Source: Psychrobacter sp. Ps6 (GTDB lineage: Bacteria; Pseudomonadota; Gammaproteobacteria; Pseudomonadales; Moraxellaceae). From it: a stretch of DNA of 64,000 bases. A model generated the notes under the pieces. That model ran no database searches, was not told the DNA's origin, and saw only the letters and a program-made list of their open reading frames with translations. Each line of letters begins with the position of its first letter. Position 1 is the first letter of the stretch. A program made the position numbers and the translations under genes. The stretch is taken from positions 558,001-622,000 of the forward strand of contig NZ_JADQAI010000001.1 of the NCBI RefSeq assembly GCF_022129235.1, given 5' to 3'. Positions 48,947 through 58,375 of the stretch are shown in pieces.

Positions 48947-49002
48947 AGATTGTGCAGATAGGTCAAATTAACATATATATTCAATCGTCAGAAATAGTAA
49001 AT

Positions 49003-49041
49003 AAAAAAGGTAGGTTACGACTGCGTAACCCACCTTTTTTT
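49003..49041. terminator. Bidirectional terminator between the Hint cassette and lspA
   Basis: AGGTAGGTTACG pairs with CGTAACCCACCT (one mismatch) around ACTG, flanked by A and T runs. Confidence 0.88.
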
Positions 49042-49078
49042 ATTTATAAATTGAATTAACATCTCTATCTATAGACGG

Positions 49079-49735
49079 TTATGACCGTGGCATTTCACGC
49101 TTTTTTTCCAAAAACAGCATATCGATGACAATCAGTACAACCCCGAGAGAAATCCCAATATCTGCGATGTTAAAAATCGGATAATGCCAAGCATCAGCAT
49201 AGTGCACATGGATAAAGTCAATCACATGACCATGTAACAAACGGTCGATTAGATTACCAAGCGCACCGCCCAATACCATGGCAAGTCCAAGCGAAAGTAG
49301 TGTTGCTTTACGTGGCGCTTTGAGCAGATAGATGATCAAAAACAGCGACATGAGTAATGCCAACCCTGAAAAGAACCACTTCTGCCAACCGCCAGCATCT
49401 GCCAAAAAGCTAAATGCCGCGCCGTAATTATAAGCCAATGTCCAATTAAGAAATGGCTCGATCACTGGCACTGGATCATGAAAGGTCAGCTTGGTTTCTG
49501 CCAGCCACTTGGTCCACTGATCTATGACAATGATAATCAGCGCCAGCGCATACCATATAAAAGCGCGACTACCATTGCCCACCATTTTTGGTGTCCTATT
49601 TGTTGACTTGGTCAGTCGACTTCTAGGTGTGGTCGAGCTACCTGTAGTCGCATGAGCAGGCTGAGGCGATTTATCGACTTCAGCTTGCGACGGCTTATTG
49701 TGCTGGCTGTCAGATGAGTCTGTTGGGTTAGGCAT
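49079..49735 (-). CDS. lspA: Lipoprotein signal peptidase (signal peptidase II)
   Basis: LspA cleaves prolipoproteins in the inner membrane. The catalytic aspartates are in [15 protein letters not shown] and [11 protein letters not shown], and [12 protein letters not shown] and [22 protein letters not shown] are family marks; four hydrophobic segments are visible. The likely ATG at 49735 overlaps the ileS end by eight bases. This start gives a hydrophilic Ser/Thr/Pro-rich N-terminal extension of about 50 residues that LspA usually lacks; an ATG at 49585 would remove it but has a weak ribosome binding site. I keep the long form with some doubt. Confidence 0.93.
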   Translation of the reverse strand: MPNPTDSSDSQHNKPSQAEVDKSPQPAHATTGSSTTPRSRLTKSTNRTPKMVGNGSRAFIWYALALIIIVIDQWTKWLAETKLTFHDPVPVIEPFLNWTLAYNYGAAFSFLADAGGWQKWFFSGLALLMSLFLIIYLLKAPRKATLLSLGLAMVLGGALGNLIDRLLHGHVIDFIHVHYADAWHYPIFNIADIGISLGVVLIVIDMLFLEKKREMPRS

Positions 49736-52589
49736 AATGGCGCACCTCGCCATCGCCACTGACATTGGTCACGCAGCGACCGCAAATTTCAGGGTGGGCG
49801 CTATCTGTGCCGATGTCATCACGAATGTGCCAGCAGCGTACGCACTTAGTACCAGTGGCAGCGCTAACTTGTACCACTAGATCTACAGCCTCTTCTGTAT
49901 TCGTTTCGGTTGCTTCATCTACCTGTACACTGCTATCAGTAGGTGCTTCGCTCATTGGCTTTAGTTCTGCGTTACTAGTGATGAGTACAAAGCGCAGTTC
50001 TTCATCAAGCTTGGCTAGACTTTCATACATGGCACCGTCAGCGTATAGGCTCACATCGGCAGACAAGTTGGCATTGATGATTTTTTCGCCACGTGCGGTT
50101 TCGATATGCTTGTTTACCATGTCTTTGGCAAACATAATACGCTGCCAGTCATCATTGCTGATGGCGCTTAGTTCAAATGCTGGGAACTCATACCATTCCT
50201 GAGTGAATACATAGCCACCTTTATCAGCCTCACGTTGGTTCAGTACTTCCCAAGCCTCTTGCGCCGTGAATGACAAGATCGGTGTGATCCAGCGGATCAA
50301 GGCATGGGCGATGTGATAGATAGCCGTTTGCGCAGAACGACGCGGCTGGCCATCCGCCTGCGTGGTGTACTGACGATCTTTAATGATATCTAAATAGAAG
50401 CTACCCAAGTCCTGCGAACAAAACGCCGTCACGTGCTGGGTGACTTGGTGAAAGTCCATCGCATCATAAGCGCTCATGATTTGTGCTTGTACGGTTTGTG
50501 CGCGTTCAATGATGAATTTATCAAGGCTGACCAATTCATTGATATCAATGCTGTCAGTCGCTGGATCAAAGTCATCGGTATTGGCAAGCAAGAAGCGTAA
50601 GGTATTACGGATACGGCGATATTGATCTATCGCTCCTTTAAATGATGCTTTACCAGCGCTCATCTCATAACGATAATCGCTAGACGCAATCCACAGACGC
50701 AGCATATCCGCGCCCGTTTTGTTGATCTCTTCTTGCGGTGTGATGATATTGCCAAGTGACTTACTCATCTTACGACCGTTTTCGTCGACCACAAAACCAT
50801 GGGTCAATACCTGCTTAAACGGTGGGCGCTCATACATGGCTTCCGACGTCAATAATGACGTCTGGAACCAGCCACGATGCTGATCAGAACCTTCTAAATA
50901 CATGTCAGCTGGATTGGTCAATTCATCGCGTTGCTCAAGTACGGCAAAATGCGTTGTGCCTGAGTCAAACCAAACGTCCAATGTGTCCGTTGCTTTGTCA
51001 TAGTCAGCGGCTTCACTACCCAAGAAATCTTCACAGCTGGCATCAAACCATGCTTCAACACCGCCCTCATTGATTTTTTGCGCGGCAGTTTCCATCAGTT
51101 CAAGCGTGTTTGGATGCAACTCGCCCGTTTCTTTGTGCGTAAAGAAAGTAATTGGCACGCCCCACGTACGTTGACGTGAGATACACCAGTCAGGGCGACC
51201 TGTCATCATGGCTTCGATGCGGTTTTGTCCCCACGCTGGTGTCCAGTTGACTGTAGGGATATCGGCAAGCGCGCGAGCACGTAAGCCTTTGGTTTCCATA
51301 TTGATAAACCACTGCGGCGTGGCACGGAAAATAATCGGTGACTTGTGACGCCAGCAATGCGGATAGCTATGCTCAATTTTGGTATGGCTGATTAAGTGAC
51401 CGTTCTCATGTAAGGCAGCGATGATTTTTGGATTGGCTTTATAGATGTGCTCACCAGCAAATACCGCAGCACTGTCTAAATAAACGCCCGTACCGCTGAC
51501 TGGGTTTTCCACTGGTAAATTGTATTTTAGACCCACGATATAATCGTCTAGACCATGACCAGGTGCAGTATGTACCAGACCAGTACCACTATCGGTAGTG
51601 ACGTGATCGCCCAAGATGAGCGGTACTTGACGGTCTTCAATCAGTGGATGCTGAGCGTTCAATCCTTCAAGCTCACTGCCTGATACGGTCGCTAAGATGC
51701 CATTATTTTCTAATTTCAGCTCACTCAACGCCGTCTCTACAAGATCAGCTGCTAATAGGAGGTTGCCTTTTTCGGTCGCAACCACGCTATAGTTATGCTC
51801 AGGATGTACTGAGATAGCTTGGTTAGCAGGTAGTGTCCACGGCGTAGTCGTCCAGATAACGGCAGCGATATTATCTGCGATATCTGATAATGCGGTCAAT
51901 TTATCTGTACCAAGTACATCAAAGCTGACATAGATCGCGTCAGAGACTTTGTCTTGATACTCTACTTCAGCTTCTGCGAGAGCTGAGCTACAGTCCAAGC
52001 ACCAATTTACTGGCTTCATGCCACGAGTCACATGACCATTGTCATAGATTTTGGCAAGCGCGCGTACGATATTGGCTTCTTGATGGAAGTTCATGGTCAG
52101 ATAAGGATTGTCCCAATCACCGAATACGCCTAGACGCTTAAAGTCTGCCTTTTGCAGTTCAATCTGCGTGCTGGCATATTCACGGCATAGACCACGGAAT
52201 TCGGTTGCAGACACTTTTTGACCCACTTTACCGACCTTGGCTTCGACTTTTTGTTCGATTGGCAGACCATGACAATCCCAACCAGGGACATAAGGCGCAT
52301 CAAATCCTGATAAGGTTTTTGATTTTACAATAATATCTTTTAGTACTTTATTGACTGCGTGACCCAAGTGAATCTGACCGTTGGCGTATGGAGGGCCATC
52401 GTGCAAAATATACTTAGTCGCACCAGCACGCGCCTGACGAATTTTACCGTACACGTCATCTGCTTCCCAAGCAGCCAACCAATCTGGCTCGCGCTTGGCA
52501 AGGTTTGCGCGCATCGCAAATGGCGTATCCGCAAGGTTCAGCGTGTCTTTATAATCTTGGCTTGGTGTGTCAGTGCTTTTATCAGTCAT
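49728..52589 (-). CDS. ileS: Isoleucyl-tRNA synthetase
   Basis: A class I synthetase charging tRNA-Ile. The HIGH motif appears as HLGH ([11 protein letters not shown]), KMSKS is intact ([10 protein letters not shown]), and the editing domain carries [10 protein letters not shown] and [12 protein letters not shown]. The C-terminal zinc site [12 protein letters not shown]...CGRCVTN is complete. The frame is open to a TTG at 52631, but the ATG at 52589 is the better start and gives 953 residues. An acidic, Thr/Glu-rich insert precedes the zinc site. It is coupled to lspA by overlap; ribF, often upstream, is not here. Confidence 0.97.
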   Translation of the reverse strand: MTDKSTDTPSQDYKDTLNLADTPFAMRANLAKREPDWLAAWEADDVYGKIRQARAGATKYILHDGPPYANGQIHLGHAVNKVLKDIIVKSKTLSGFDAPYVPGWDCHGLPIEQKVEAKVGKVGQKVSATEFRGLCREYASTQIELQKADFKRLGVFGDWDNPYLTMNFHQEANIVRALAKIYDNGHVTRGMKPVNWCLDCSSALAEAEVEYQDKVSDAIYVSFDVLGTDKLTALSDIADNIAAVIWTTTPWTLPANQAISVHPEHNYSVVATEKGNLLLAADLVETALSELKLENNGILATVSGSELEGLNAQHPLIEDRQVPLILGDHVTTDSGTGLVHTAPGHGLDDYIVGLKYNLPVENPVSGTGVYLDSAAVFAGEHIYKANPKIIAALHENGHLISHTKIEHSYPHCWRHKSPIIFRATPQWFINMETKGLRARALADIPTVNWTPAWGQNRIEAMMTGRPDWCISRQRTWGVPITFFTHKETGELHPNTLELMETAAQKINEGGVEAWFDASCEDFLGSEAADYDKATDTLDVWFDSGTTHFAVLEQRDELTNPADMYLEGSDQHRGWFQTSLLTSEAMYERPPFKQVLTHGFVVDENGRKMSKSLGNIITPQEEINKTGADMLRLWIASSDYRYEMSAGKASFKGAIDQYRRIRNTLRFLLANTDDFDPATDSIDINELVSLDKFIIERAQTVQAQIMSAYDAMDFHQVTQHVTAFCSQDLGSFYLDIIKDRQYTTQADGQPRRSAQTAIYHIAHALIRWITPILSFTAQEAWEVLNQREADKGGYVFTQEWYEFPAFELSAISNDDWQRIMFAKDMVNKHIETARGEKIINANLSADVSLYADGAMYESLAKLDEELRFVLITSNAELKPMSEAPTDSSVQVDEATETNTEEAVDLVVQVSAATGTKCVRCWHIRDDIGTDSAHPEICGRCVTNVSGDGEVRHYA

Positions 52590-53039
52590 AGAAGGTATCT
52601 TTTTAAAAGGTAGGTTTGTGTGTCGGTTCAAAACCGGTTACAAGGCTCGATGTTCAATGTATTTCAATATAGTACTGAGGGTTACGCTGTGTTGATAATA
52701 CTTAATTACTAATAGTAGGTATATTGCTCATGATAATCGGTTTATCAACCGTCATGTCAATAAATACTCATTGTCGCTCATTAGCCCGCAAATAGTTACG
52801 TCAATAATAAATGGTAACGAGACGATTGCAACAGAAAATATGCTAGTAAAAATAATTCAAGAAAATATTTAGATCGGCAGCTATTATATGACAAAAAGGG
52901 TAGGGTAAAAAGAGCTGTGCGAGGTCAGCCCAATTTTGTCCAATATCAATCGTTTATCTACGTCATATATCTTCAGCGAAGATATAGCTTTAAACCCTTC
53001 GAATAATGATTTATTGAAGCATGAAGTACGACTCAAGTG
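52590..53039. other. Intergenic region upstream of ileS
   Basis: About 450 bp. It should hold the ileS promoter. No RNA element or gene recognised. Confidence 0.5.
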
Positions 53040-53588
53040 CTAAAAAACCGATGCTAACCATAAGCGGAGCTTGAGTGACCATAATGGTTGAATCCCTGTT
53101 AGCCCTTGTGTCATCTCGCCATTCTCTAATACCACATAGGACGGTGTGACTTGCCCTTGCCAATCCGCAAAGATATTGCCTTCTTGATCATTTATCGCTG
53201 TAAAGCTATATTGATGCTCATTGAGATAGCTATATAACTCTTGATCGGAGCCTGATTGTACGGCGATAGTGACAACAGGATAGTTATCTGCCGCTAGCTT
53301 ATTGATGGTAGGTGAGGTAAAACTACAGACTGAACACCACGTACCCCAAAAATATACCAGCGTTGGCTGTTTATGACTCAGCTCGGCTAAATCAACTGTT
53401 TGCCCTTGATAGTCTGTTAATTGCAGTTGCGGGTTGGCTGGCATGACAGGTTGTCGCCACCAATTGACCGCGCTATAGATCACGACAAACATCAGAGCGT
53501 ATAGCGTAACCGTTTTAAGTAGCGAAATTATCTTCTGCTTTGGCTGTTTTTTTGATTTTATGTCTTTTTGATCCAGATCAGTCGTCAT
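53040..53588 (-). CDS. Thioredoxin-fold disulfide oxidoreductase, membrane-anchored (TlpA/ScsD-like)
   Basis: A 182-residue protein with a basic cytoplasmic N-terminus, one TM segment (about 25-43) and a periplasmic thioredoxin domain. The active site is WCSVC in VYFWGTWCSVCSFTSPTI, and the cis-proline loop is VTPSYVVL. This layout fits TlpA/ScsD-like oxidoreductases that reduce or form disulfides in exported proteins. The partner is unknown; no DsbD or cytochrome c maturation gene is in the window. Confidence 0.87.
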   Translation of the reverse strand: MTTDLDQKDIKSKKQPKQKIISLLKTVTLYALMFVVIYSAVNWWRQPVMPANPQLQLTDYQGQTVDLAELSHKQPTLVYFWGTWCSVCSFTSPTINKLAADNYPVVTIAVQSGSDQELYSYLNEHQYSFTAINDQEGNIFADWQGQVTPSYVVLENGEMTQGLTGIQPLWSLKLRLWLASVF

Positions 53589-53650
53589 TGCGTTGGCTTT
53601 TTAGTTGAGATATTTTTATTGAGCAAAAATTTAACAGGTATCAGATAAAA

Positions 53651-53679
53651 ATAAAACGGCTGAGATTCAGCCGTTTTAT
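53651..53679. terminator. Bidirectional terminator-like hairpin
   Basis: ATAAAACGGCTGA and TCAGCCGTTTTAT pair perfectly around GAT, between the end of the GNAT-nitrilase gene and the start of the thioredoxin-fold gene (both minus). It probably ends the upstream transcription unit. Confidence 0.75.
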
Positions 53680-53725
53680 TAATGAAGTTTACTCTTAAGT
53701 CATTATATCAAGCGCGCACAACTAA

Positions 53726-55363
53726 CTATGGCTTTTGCGCGCGATTCTGTAATGGGTCACCAATAAGCACACTGCCTGAGTTTTCACGGCGTTCTTCGTC
53801 ACTTAATTTGCTTGCAGGAATTTTGGATTTACGCTTCCATTTTAAGCTAAATAAATCATTGCGGCGGTCAATCAAGTTATGTACTGAGCCTTCGTGACGA
53901 ACGTGAGTCAGCTTGTCTAAGTTCACATCTGAGAAGAATACCATTTCGGTATTGGCAGTGGTTTCTGCCATAATCGCATCATGTGGGAAGGCAAAGTCTG
54001 ACGGTGAAAAAATCGACGACTGCGCGTACTGAATATCTAAACTTTCGACTTGTGGCAAGTTACCTACTGAGCCGCAGATCATCACATAGCATTCGTTTTC
54101 AATGGCACGTGCTTGGGCACAGTGACGCACACGCAAATAGCCATTTTTGGTATCTGTCCAGAAAGGCACGAACAAAATATCCATGTCATCAAGTGCTAAT
54201 AGGCGAGCAAGTTCAGGGAACTCAACATCATAGCAGACCAAGATACCGATACGACCAGCATCAGTATCAAATACTTTGACCTCGTCACCACCTTCGATGA
54301 CCCAAGCGCTACGCTCATGCGGGGTGATGTGGATTTTACGTTGCTCTTCAACCGTACCATCACGGCGACACAAGTAGCTGACATTGTATAAAGTATCGTC
54401 TTCGTCTAAGAATGGCATAGAACCTGTAATGACGTTGACGTTATAACTGACGGCCAAATGCGAAATCTCATTTTTGAACCATTCGGTATAACCTGCCAAA
54501 AAGCGAATGGCGATATTTTGATCGGTTTCTTCGCATAGACCCATTAACGGTGCATTAAAAAACTCTGGCAAACAGGCAAAGTCTGAATTGTAGTCGGCCA
54601 TGATATCAACGAAAAACTCGACCTGCTGTAGTAGCTCTTCAGGAGACTCGACTTCGCGCATTTGCCACTGAATTCCACCAATACGCACCTCAGATTTGCG
54701 CGTATTGGGCTTATAGTCTTTTGGCTCATAATAGATATTTGACCACTCAAGCAAGGTGGCAAACCCTTTAGATTGTTTGTCATCTGGTAGATAAGCAGTC
54801 AAGATACGCTTGACGATAAACCCGTTCGATAACTGAAAAGACAAAGCGGGGTCATGGATTTCGCGGCTTTCAACGGCATCAATGTACTCGCCTGGACTCA
54901 AGTCTTGATGGTTATGATAGTTGGGAATGCGGCCACCAGCCAAAATAGCGCGGTAGTTTAACTGACGGCAAAGCTCTTTGCGGGCATCATAAAGACGACG
55001 ACCGAGACGATAACCACGATATTCGGGGTCAATCAGTGCATCTAGACCATAGATAGCATCGCCTTCAGGGTTGTCCCTAATGATTTCTTTTTGCCCAATC
55101 AAATCATCATAAGTATGCGGGTTGGAAAATTTGGCATAATCAACACGCATAGAAAGCACAATACCAATCAATTGATCATGGTCAAACATCGCAATTTGAC
55201 CTTCAGGAAACGCATCAATCAAGGTGTGAATAGTCGTCTTAGACCAAGCACCACCTAAGTTTGCATAGACACGGTCCATTAGTGCCTTTAATTGGGGGTA
55301 GTCTTTTTTCTTGATCTCAGCGATTGTGAGGTGAAGGTCATCTAATTTTTCAATTTTGCTCAT
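53726..55363 (-). CDS. Bifunctional GNAT acetyltransferase / carbon-nitrogen hydrolase
   Basis: A 545-residue fusion. Residues 1-200 are a GNAT domain with the acetyl-CoA loop RGYRLGRRL (116-124). Residues about 225-510 are a nitrilase-superfamily hydrolase with the triad E267 (CLPEFFN), K343 (EEQRKIHITPHE) and C377 (ILVCYDVEFPE). All key residues are intact. Fusions of this type are known in many bacteria, but the substrate is not established. A second copy of neither domain is nearby. The gene stands alone, with a long upstream gap facing the BLUF gene. Confidence 0.9.
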   Translation of the reverse strand: MSKIEKLDDLHLTIAEIKKKDYPQLKALMDRVYANLGGAWSKTTIHTLIDAFPEGQIAMFDHDQLIGIVLSMRVDYAKFSNPHTYDDLIGQKEIIRDNPEGDAIYGLDALIDPEYRGYRLGRRLYDARKELCRQLNYRAILAGGRIPNYHNHQDLSPGEYIDAVESREIHDPALSFQLSNGFIVKRILTAYLPDDKQSKGFATLLEWSNIYYEPKDYKPNTRKSEVRIGGIQWQMREVESPEELLQQVEFFVDIMADYNSDFACLPEFFNAPLMGLCEETDQNIAIRFLAGYTEWFKNEISHLAVSYNVNVITGSMPFLDEDDTLYNVSYLCRRDGTVEEQRKIHITPHERSAWVIEGGDEVKVFDTDAGRIGILVCYDVEFPELARLLALDDMDILFVPFWTDTKNGYLRVRHCAQARAIENECYVMICGSVGNLPQVESLDIQYAQSSIFSPSDFAFPHDAIMAETTANTEMVFFSDVNLDKLTHVRHEGSVHNLIDRRNDLFSLKWKRKSKIPASKLSDEERRENSGSVLIGDPLQNRAQKP

Positions 55364-55851
55364 AATATTCCTGTATTAAATCTCTACTAAATGTGATGAT
55401 ATTTGATACGACAGTATTAAAGAGGTGAGTGACGCAAGTTTTTGCACAAAAAAGCAATAAAAATATTCCAATATGAGAATATTGCCGTTACAATAATTAT
55501 TGTCGTGTTTACAATAGGTTATGGTGAGATTCTATCTCATTTCGAACACGAGTTTTGATGTTTATTGTGGTCGATATAATGCTAGCACTTATTAAGTTAC
55601 TTGGAAGAGCTGGATAAGTGGTTTCTCATCTATTAAGTTGGATTAACCTTATATTTTCTTGTATCGACCTTATATACTGTCAGCGCCCTTTAGTTTGTTT
55701 ATCATCATAGCAAGCTGTATGAGTAATAACAGTCTCACGTAGTAACTATTTGCTACGTTTTTGTGAGTCAATATCTTCGTTTACTTCAGGCATAGTGTCG
55801 TTTTGCTTGTCATATTTAGCCGTATTTGTTCGGCTGTAGGATCGTTTTATT
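55364..55851. other. Divergent intergenic region with a 14-bp palindrome
   Basis: About 488 bp. A perfect palindrome ACAATAATTATTGT lies at 55490-55503, about 130 bp upstream of the GNAT-nitrilase gene, and CAATAT-GAGA-ATATTG lies just before it. Both may be operators (inference). No gene seen. Confidence 0.5.
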
Positions 55852-56481
55852 ATGCCCTCAACTCGTAGCAATAGAATCAAGCAATGGAATGACATAGAAG
55901 CGTCATCATTGGTTCAGCTGGTCTATGTCAGTACGTTGACCATTGCGTCACGTCTAAACACCTCTATATTTGAGGATGTAGAGGCCCATGCTCGCGATTA
56001 TAATGAGCAGCACGGCATTACCGGTACATTATGTTATGGCAATGGTCAGTTTTTGCAGTGTATCGAAGGCGAACAGAGACATGTATTTGCGCTACAGAAG
56101 CGTATTTTCGCTGATAATCGTCACAAAAACGTTGAAGTATTATTATTGCAAGAGATTGATCATCGTAGTTTTACTGATTGGCGCATGCGTCTGCTGTTTT
56201 TGGAGCGCTGGCTATGGTCACCTGCAACCAAAGAGCAAGCAGCGCAGCTTTCACCATTTTTACCATTTGCACCGCACGGCTGGTCACCTGATCGTACTGA
56301 GCAATTTTTGCAAATTATCAAAAATTTCGATACCCCGCCACATATCAAAGCAGCGGGCATTACTTACAATGCGCTAGGCAATATGTTCCGCCATATCGCG
56401 GCACCGCATCAAGCATTTTTGATTATTCAAGGGTTTTTGAGTGTCTTGCTGGTTGTGGCGCTGGTACTGTTATATCTATAA
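55852..56481 (+). CDS. BLUF-domain blue-light sensor with C-terminal membrane anchor
   Basis: A 209-residue protein. Residues about 19-115 are a BLUF domain: flavin-switch Tyr25 (LVYVST), Asn51 (DYNEQHGITG), Gln69 (GQFLQCIEGE), Trp110 and Met112 (FTDWRM) line up with the residues of AppA at the same spacing (18 and 41 residues between Asn, Gln and Trp). A C-terminal region of about 70 residues follows, ending in a hydrophobic helix (about 187-208) that has no residue after it except the C-terminus. The output is unknown. Short BLUF proteins such as BlsA of Acinetobacter control motility and other traits in response to light and temperature; those lack a membrane helix. Confidence 0.92.
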   Translation: MPSTRSNRIKQWNDIEASSLVQLVYVSTLTIASRLNTSIFEDVEAHARDYNEQHGITGTLCYGNGQFLQCIEGEQRHVFALQKRIFADNRHKNVEVLLLQEIDHRSFTDWRMRLLFLERWLWSPATKEQAAQLSPFLPFAPHGWSPDRTEQFLQIIKNFDTPPHIKAAGITYNALGNMFRHIAAPHQAFLIIQGFLSVLLVVALVLLYL

Positions 56482-56537
56482 ATCATGTTTTTTTAAATGT
56501 AAATTTGGGTTTTCCAAATATAAAGTTGCAAACATAA

Positions 56538-56576
56538 AAAAGACGCTAAACTTTGAGTTTAGCGTCTTTTTTTTGA
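56538..56576. terminator. Bidirectional terminator between BLUF gene and the FAD-linked oxidase gene
   Basis: AAAAAAGACGCTAAACT pairs perfectly with its mirror around TTG, with T runs on both strands. Confidence 0.92.
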
Positions 56577-56597
56577 GATAAATCGTTAGCCTACCAA

Positions 56598-58040
56598 TCA
56601 CATATCAAAAATCTTGCCACGATTCATGATGTTGTTTGGATCAAACACCTTTTTGACCTCACGCAGATAATTGATCTCAGTCTCGCTACGGCTGTATTGC
56701 AGATACGGCTTCTTCGTCATACCCACCCCATGTTCAGCAGACACTGATCCGCCGTATCTCTGTACCGTCTCAAACACATGCTTATTCACTACCTGACACT
56801 CGGCAAAGAAATCATCTTTACTCATGTTTTCAGGCTTTAAGATATTAAGATGTAGATTACCGTCACCGATATGACCAAACCAGCACACCTCAAAGTCAGG
56901 GTAATTGCTGCTAACAATCGCATCAATCTCTGCGATAAAGTCGGGCACATGACTGATCAGGACAGATACATCGTTCTTATAAGGGGTAAACACAGAGATG
57001 GTCTCTGAGATGTATTCGCGCAGTTTCCACAGCTCAGCCGCTTGCGATAGGCTCTGACTCATCACCCCATCAACCACCCAGCCCTCTTCCATACAATGCT
57101 CAAAGATGGCCATGGCCTTTTCCATGATTGGCTCGTAGGGCGCTTCAAACTCTAATAGCGTATAAAACTTAGTGCGTGACTCAAACGGCTCTTGTACTTG
57201 ACCATGGGCCATCAGCTTATCAATCGCCACCTCATCAAAGAATTCAAAGGCGGTCAAATCAATCTGGGCTTGAAAGGCAGAGAGCACATTCATGACATCA
57301 CTGAAGTTATCCATACCCAGCACCATGACATTTAAGTCTTGTGGCTGACGCTCAAGTTTGATTTGCGCGTGAGTGACGAGACCAAGCGTACCTTCAGCAC
57401 CGATAAAGAGTTGACGCAAGTCATAACCCGTGGCGTTCTTTACCATGCCGCGATTCAGCTGCAAGATGTCGCCTTTGCCTGTGACGACCGTTAGTCCCAT
57501 GATCCATTGACGGGTCATGCCATAGCGGATGACTTTGATGCCACCGGCATTGGTACCAATGTTACCACCCATTTGACTAGAGCCTGCAGAAGCAAAGTCG
57601 ACAGGATAGTAGAGGTCTTTTGATTCGGCAAACTGTTGCAGCTGTTCGGTAATGACGCCGGCTTCAATCTCGACGATGCGGTCGGCTGGATAAAACTGGC
57701 CAATCTGGTTCATTTTATCCATGCTGACGACAATCTCGCCGTTGGCAGCAACCGCACCAGCAGAGAGTCCGGTACGACCACCACTAGGCGTTAGGACGAC
57801 ATTGTGCTCATTAGCAAGCAGGACAATCGCTTGAACTTGCTCAGTAGTCTTTGGAAAGACGATGGCTGCTGCTGCTGGGGCGAAATGTTTGGTCCAGTCT
57901 TTGCCCCAATGCTCTAAGCTCTCTGCGTCGGTTTTGATTTGGCTTGAGTCAAATTGATGGGTATCAGTCAGCGTGCTTAGGATCGTTTGCACAGCGTTGG
58001 TATGGGCTTGGGAGGTGGACTGTTCGGTAGTTAGCGTCAT
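56598..58040 (-). CDS. FAD-linked oxidoreductase, D-2-hydroxyglutarate dehydrogenase-like
   Basis: A 480-residue flavoprotein of the FAD-linked oxidase family. The FAD-binding part has PSGGRTGLSAGAVA and GGNIGTNAGGIKVIRYGMTR. The C-terminal part has the metal-binding HIGDGNLHLN and VSAEHGVGMTKKPYL. D-lactate and D-2-hydroxyglutarate dehydrogenases share these; the divergent position next to serA, as in other proteobacteria, favours D-2-hydroxyglutarate, a product of SerA side activity. The frame starts at a TTG (58046), but the ATG at 58040 is more likely. Confidence 0.85.
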   Translation of the reverse strand: MTLTTEQSTSQAHTNAVQTILSTLTDTHQFDSSQIKTDAESLEHWGKDWTKHFAPAAAAIVFPKTTEQVQAIVLLANEHNVVLTPSGGRTGLSAGAVAANGEIVVSMDKMNQIGQFYPADRIVEIEAGVITEQLQQFAESKDLYYPVDFASAGSSQMGGNIGTNAGGIKVIRYGMTRQWIMGLTVVTGKGDILQLNRGMVKNATGYDLRQLFIGAEGTLGLVTHAQIKLERQPQDLNVMVLGMDNFSDVMNVLSAFQAQIDLTAFEFFDEVAIDKLMAHGQVQEPFESRTKFYTLLEFEAPYEPIMEKAMAIFEHCMEEGWVVDGVMSQSLSQAAELWKLREYISETISVFTPYKNDVSVLISHVPDFIAEIDAIVSSNYPDFEVCWFGHIGDGNLHLNILKPENMSKDDFFAECQVVNKHVFETVQRYGGSVSAEHGVGMTKKPYLQYSRSETEINYLREVKKVFDPNNIMNRGKIFDM

Positions 58041-58375
58041 GGTCAAATCTCAATATTAGCGTAAGCACGATGTTGGGACTGTTTATTATATAGCGAAATG
58101 ACTATAAATTCAGTGAGGAGTCGGCCCGTGATGGCAATAAGTGGGTGATAGTTTCTAAATAAAAAATGAGATAAATCATAAAAAGTGGTTTGTTTGATTT
58201 CAAACCGAATGATTCACTATAGCATAAAAATTTTTCAGGCTTGATAATCAATAATTCATCTAATCTGCTAACATCGGCGTCAAATTTTGTGTAAGATATC
58301 GGGACTGTTTTCGTTTCATCCATCACAGATTATCCAACAGGTAATCTTATAAAACAATTATAGGACAGTTCTCAT
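58041..58375. promoter_or_regulatory. Shared upstream region of serA and the divergent oxidase gene
   Basis: About 335 bp without a credible gene. Both promoters should be here, so the two genes could share a regulator. TAAGAT near 58292 may be a -10 of serA; the -35 is unclear. Confidence 0.5.

Noticed and set aside
46640..48950. The Hint cassette as a transposon or prophage piece
   Set aside because: No transposase, integrase, terminal inverted repeats or target-site duplication could be seen around it.
58102..58326. Minus-strand ORF of 74 codons in the serA upstream region
   Set aside because: It fills the shared promoter region of two divergent genes, has no clear ribosome binding site and shows no domain.
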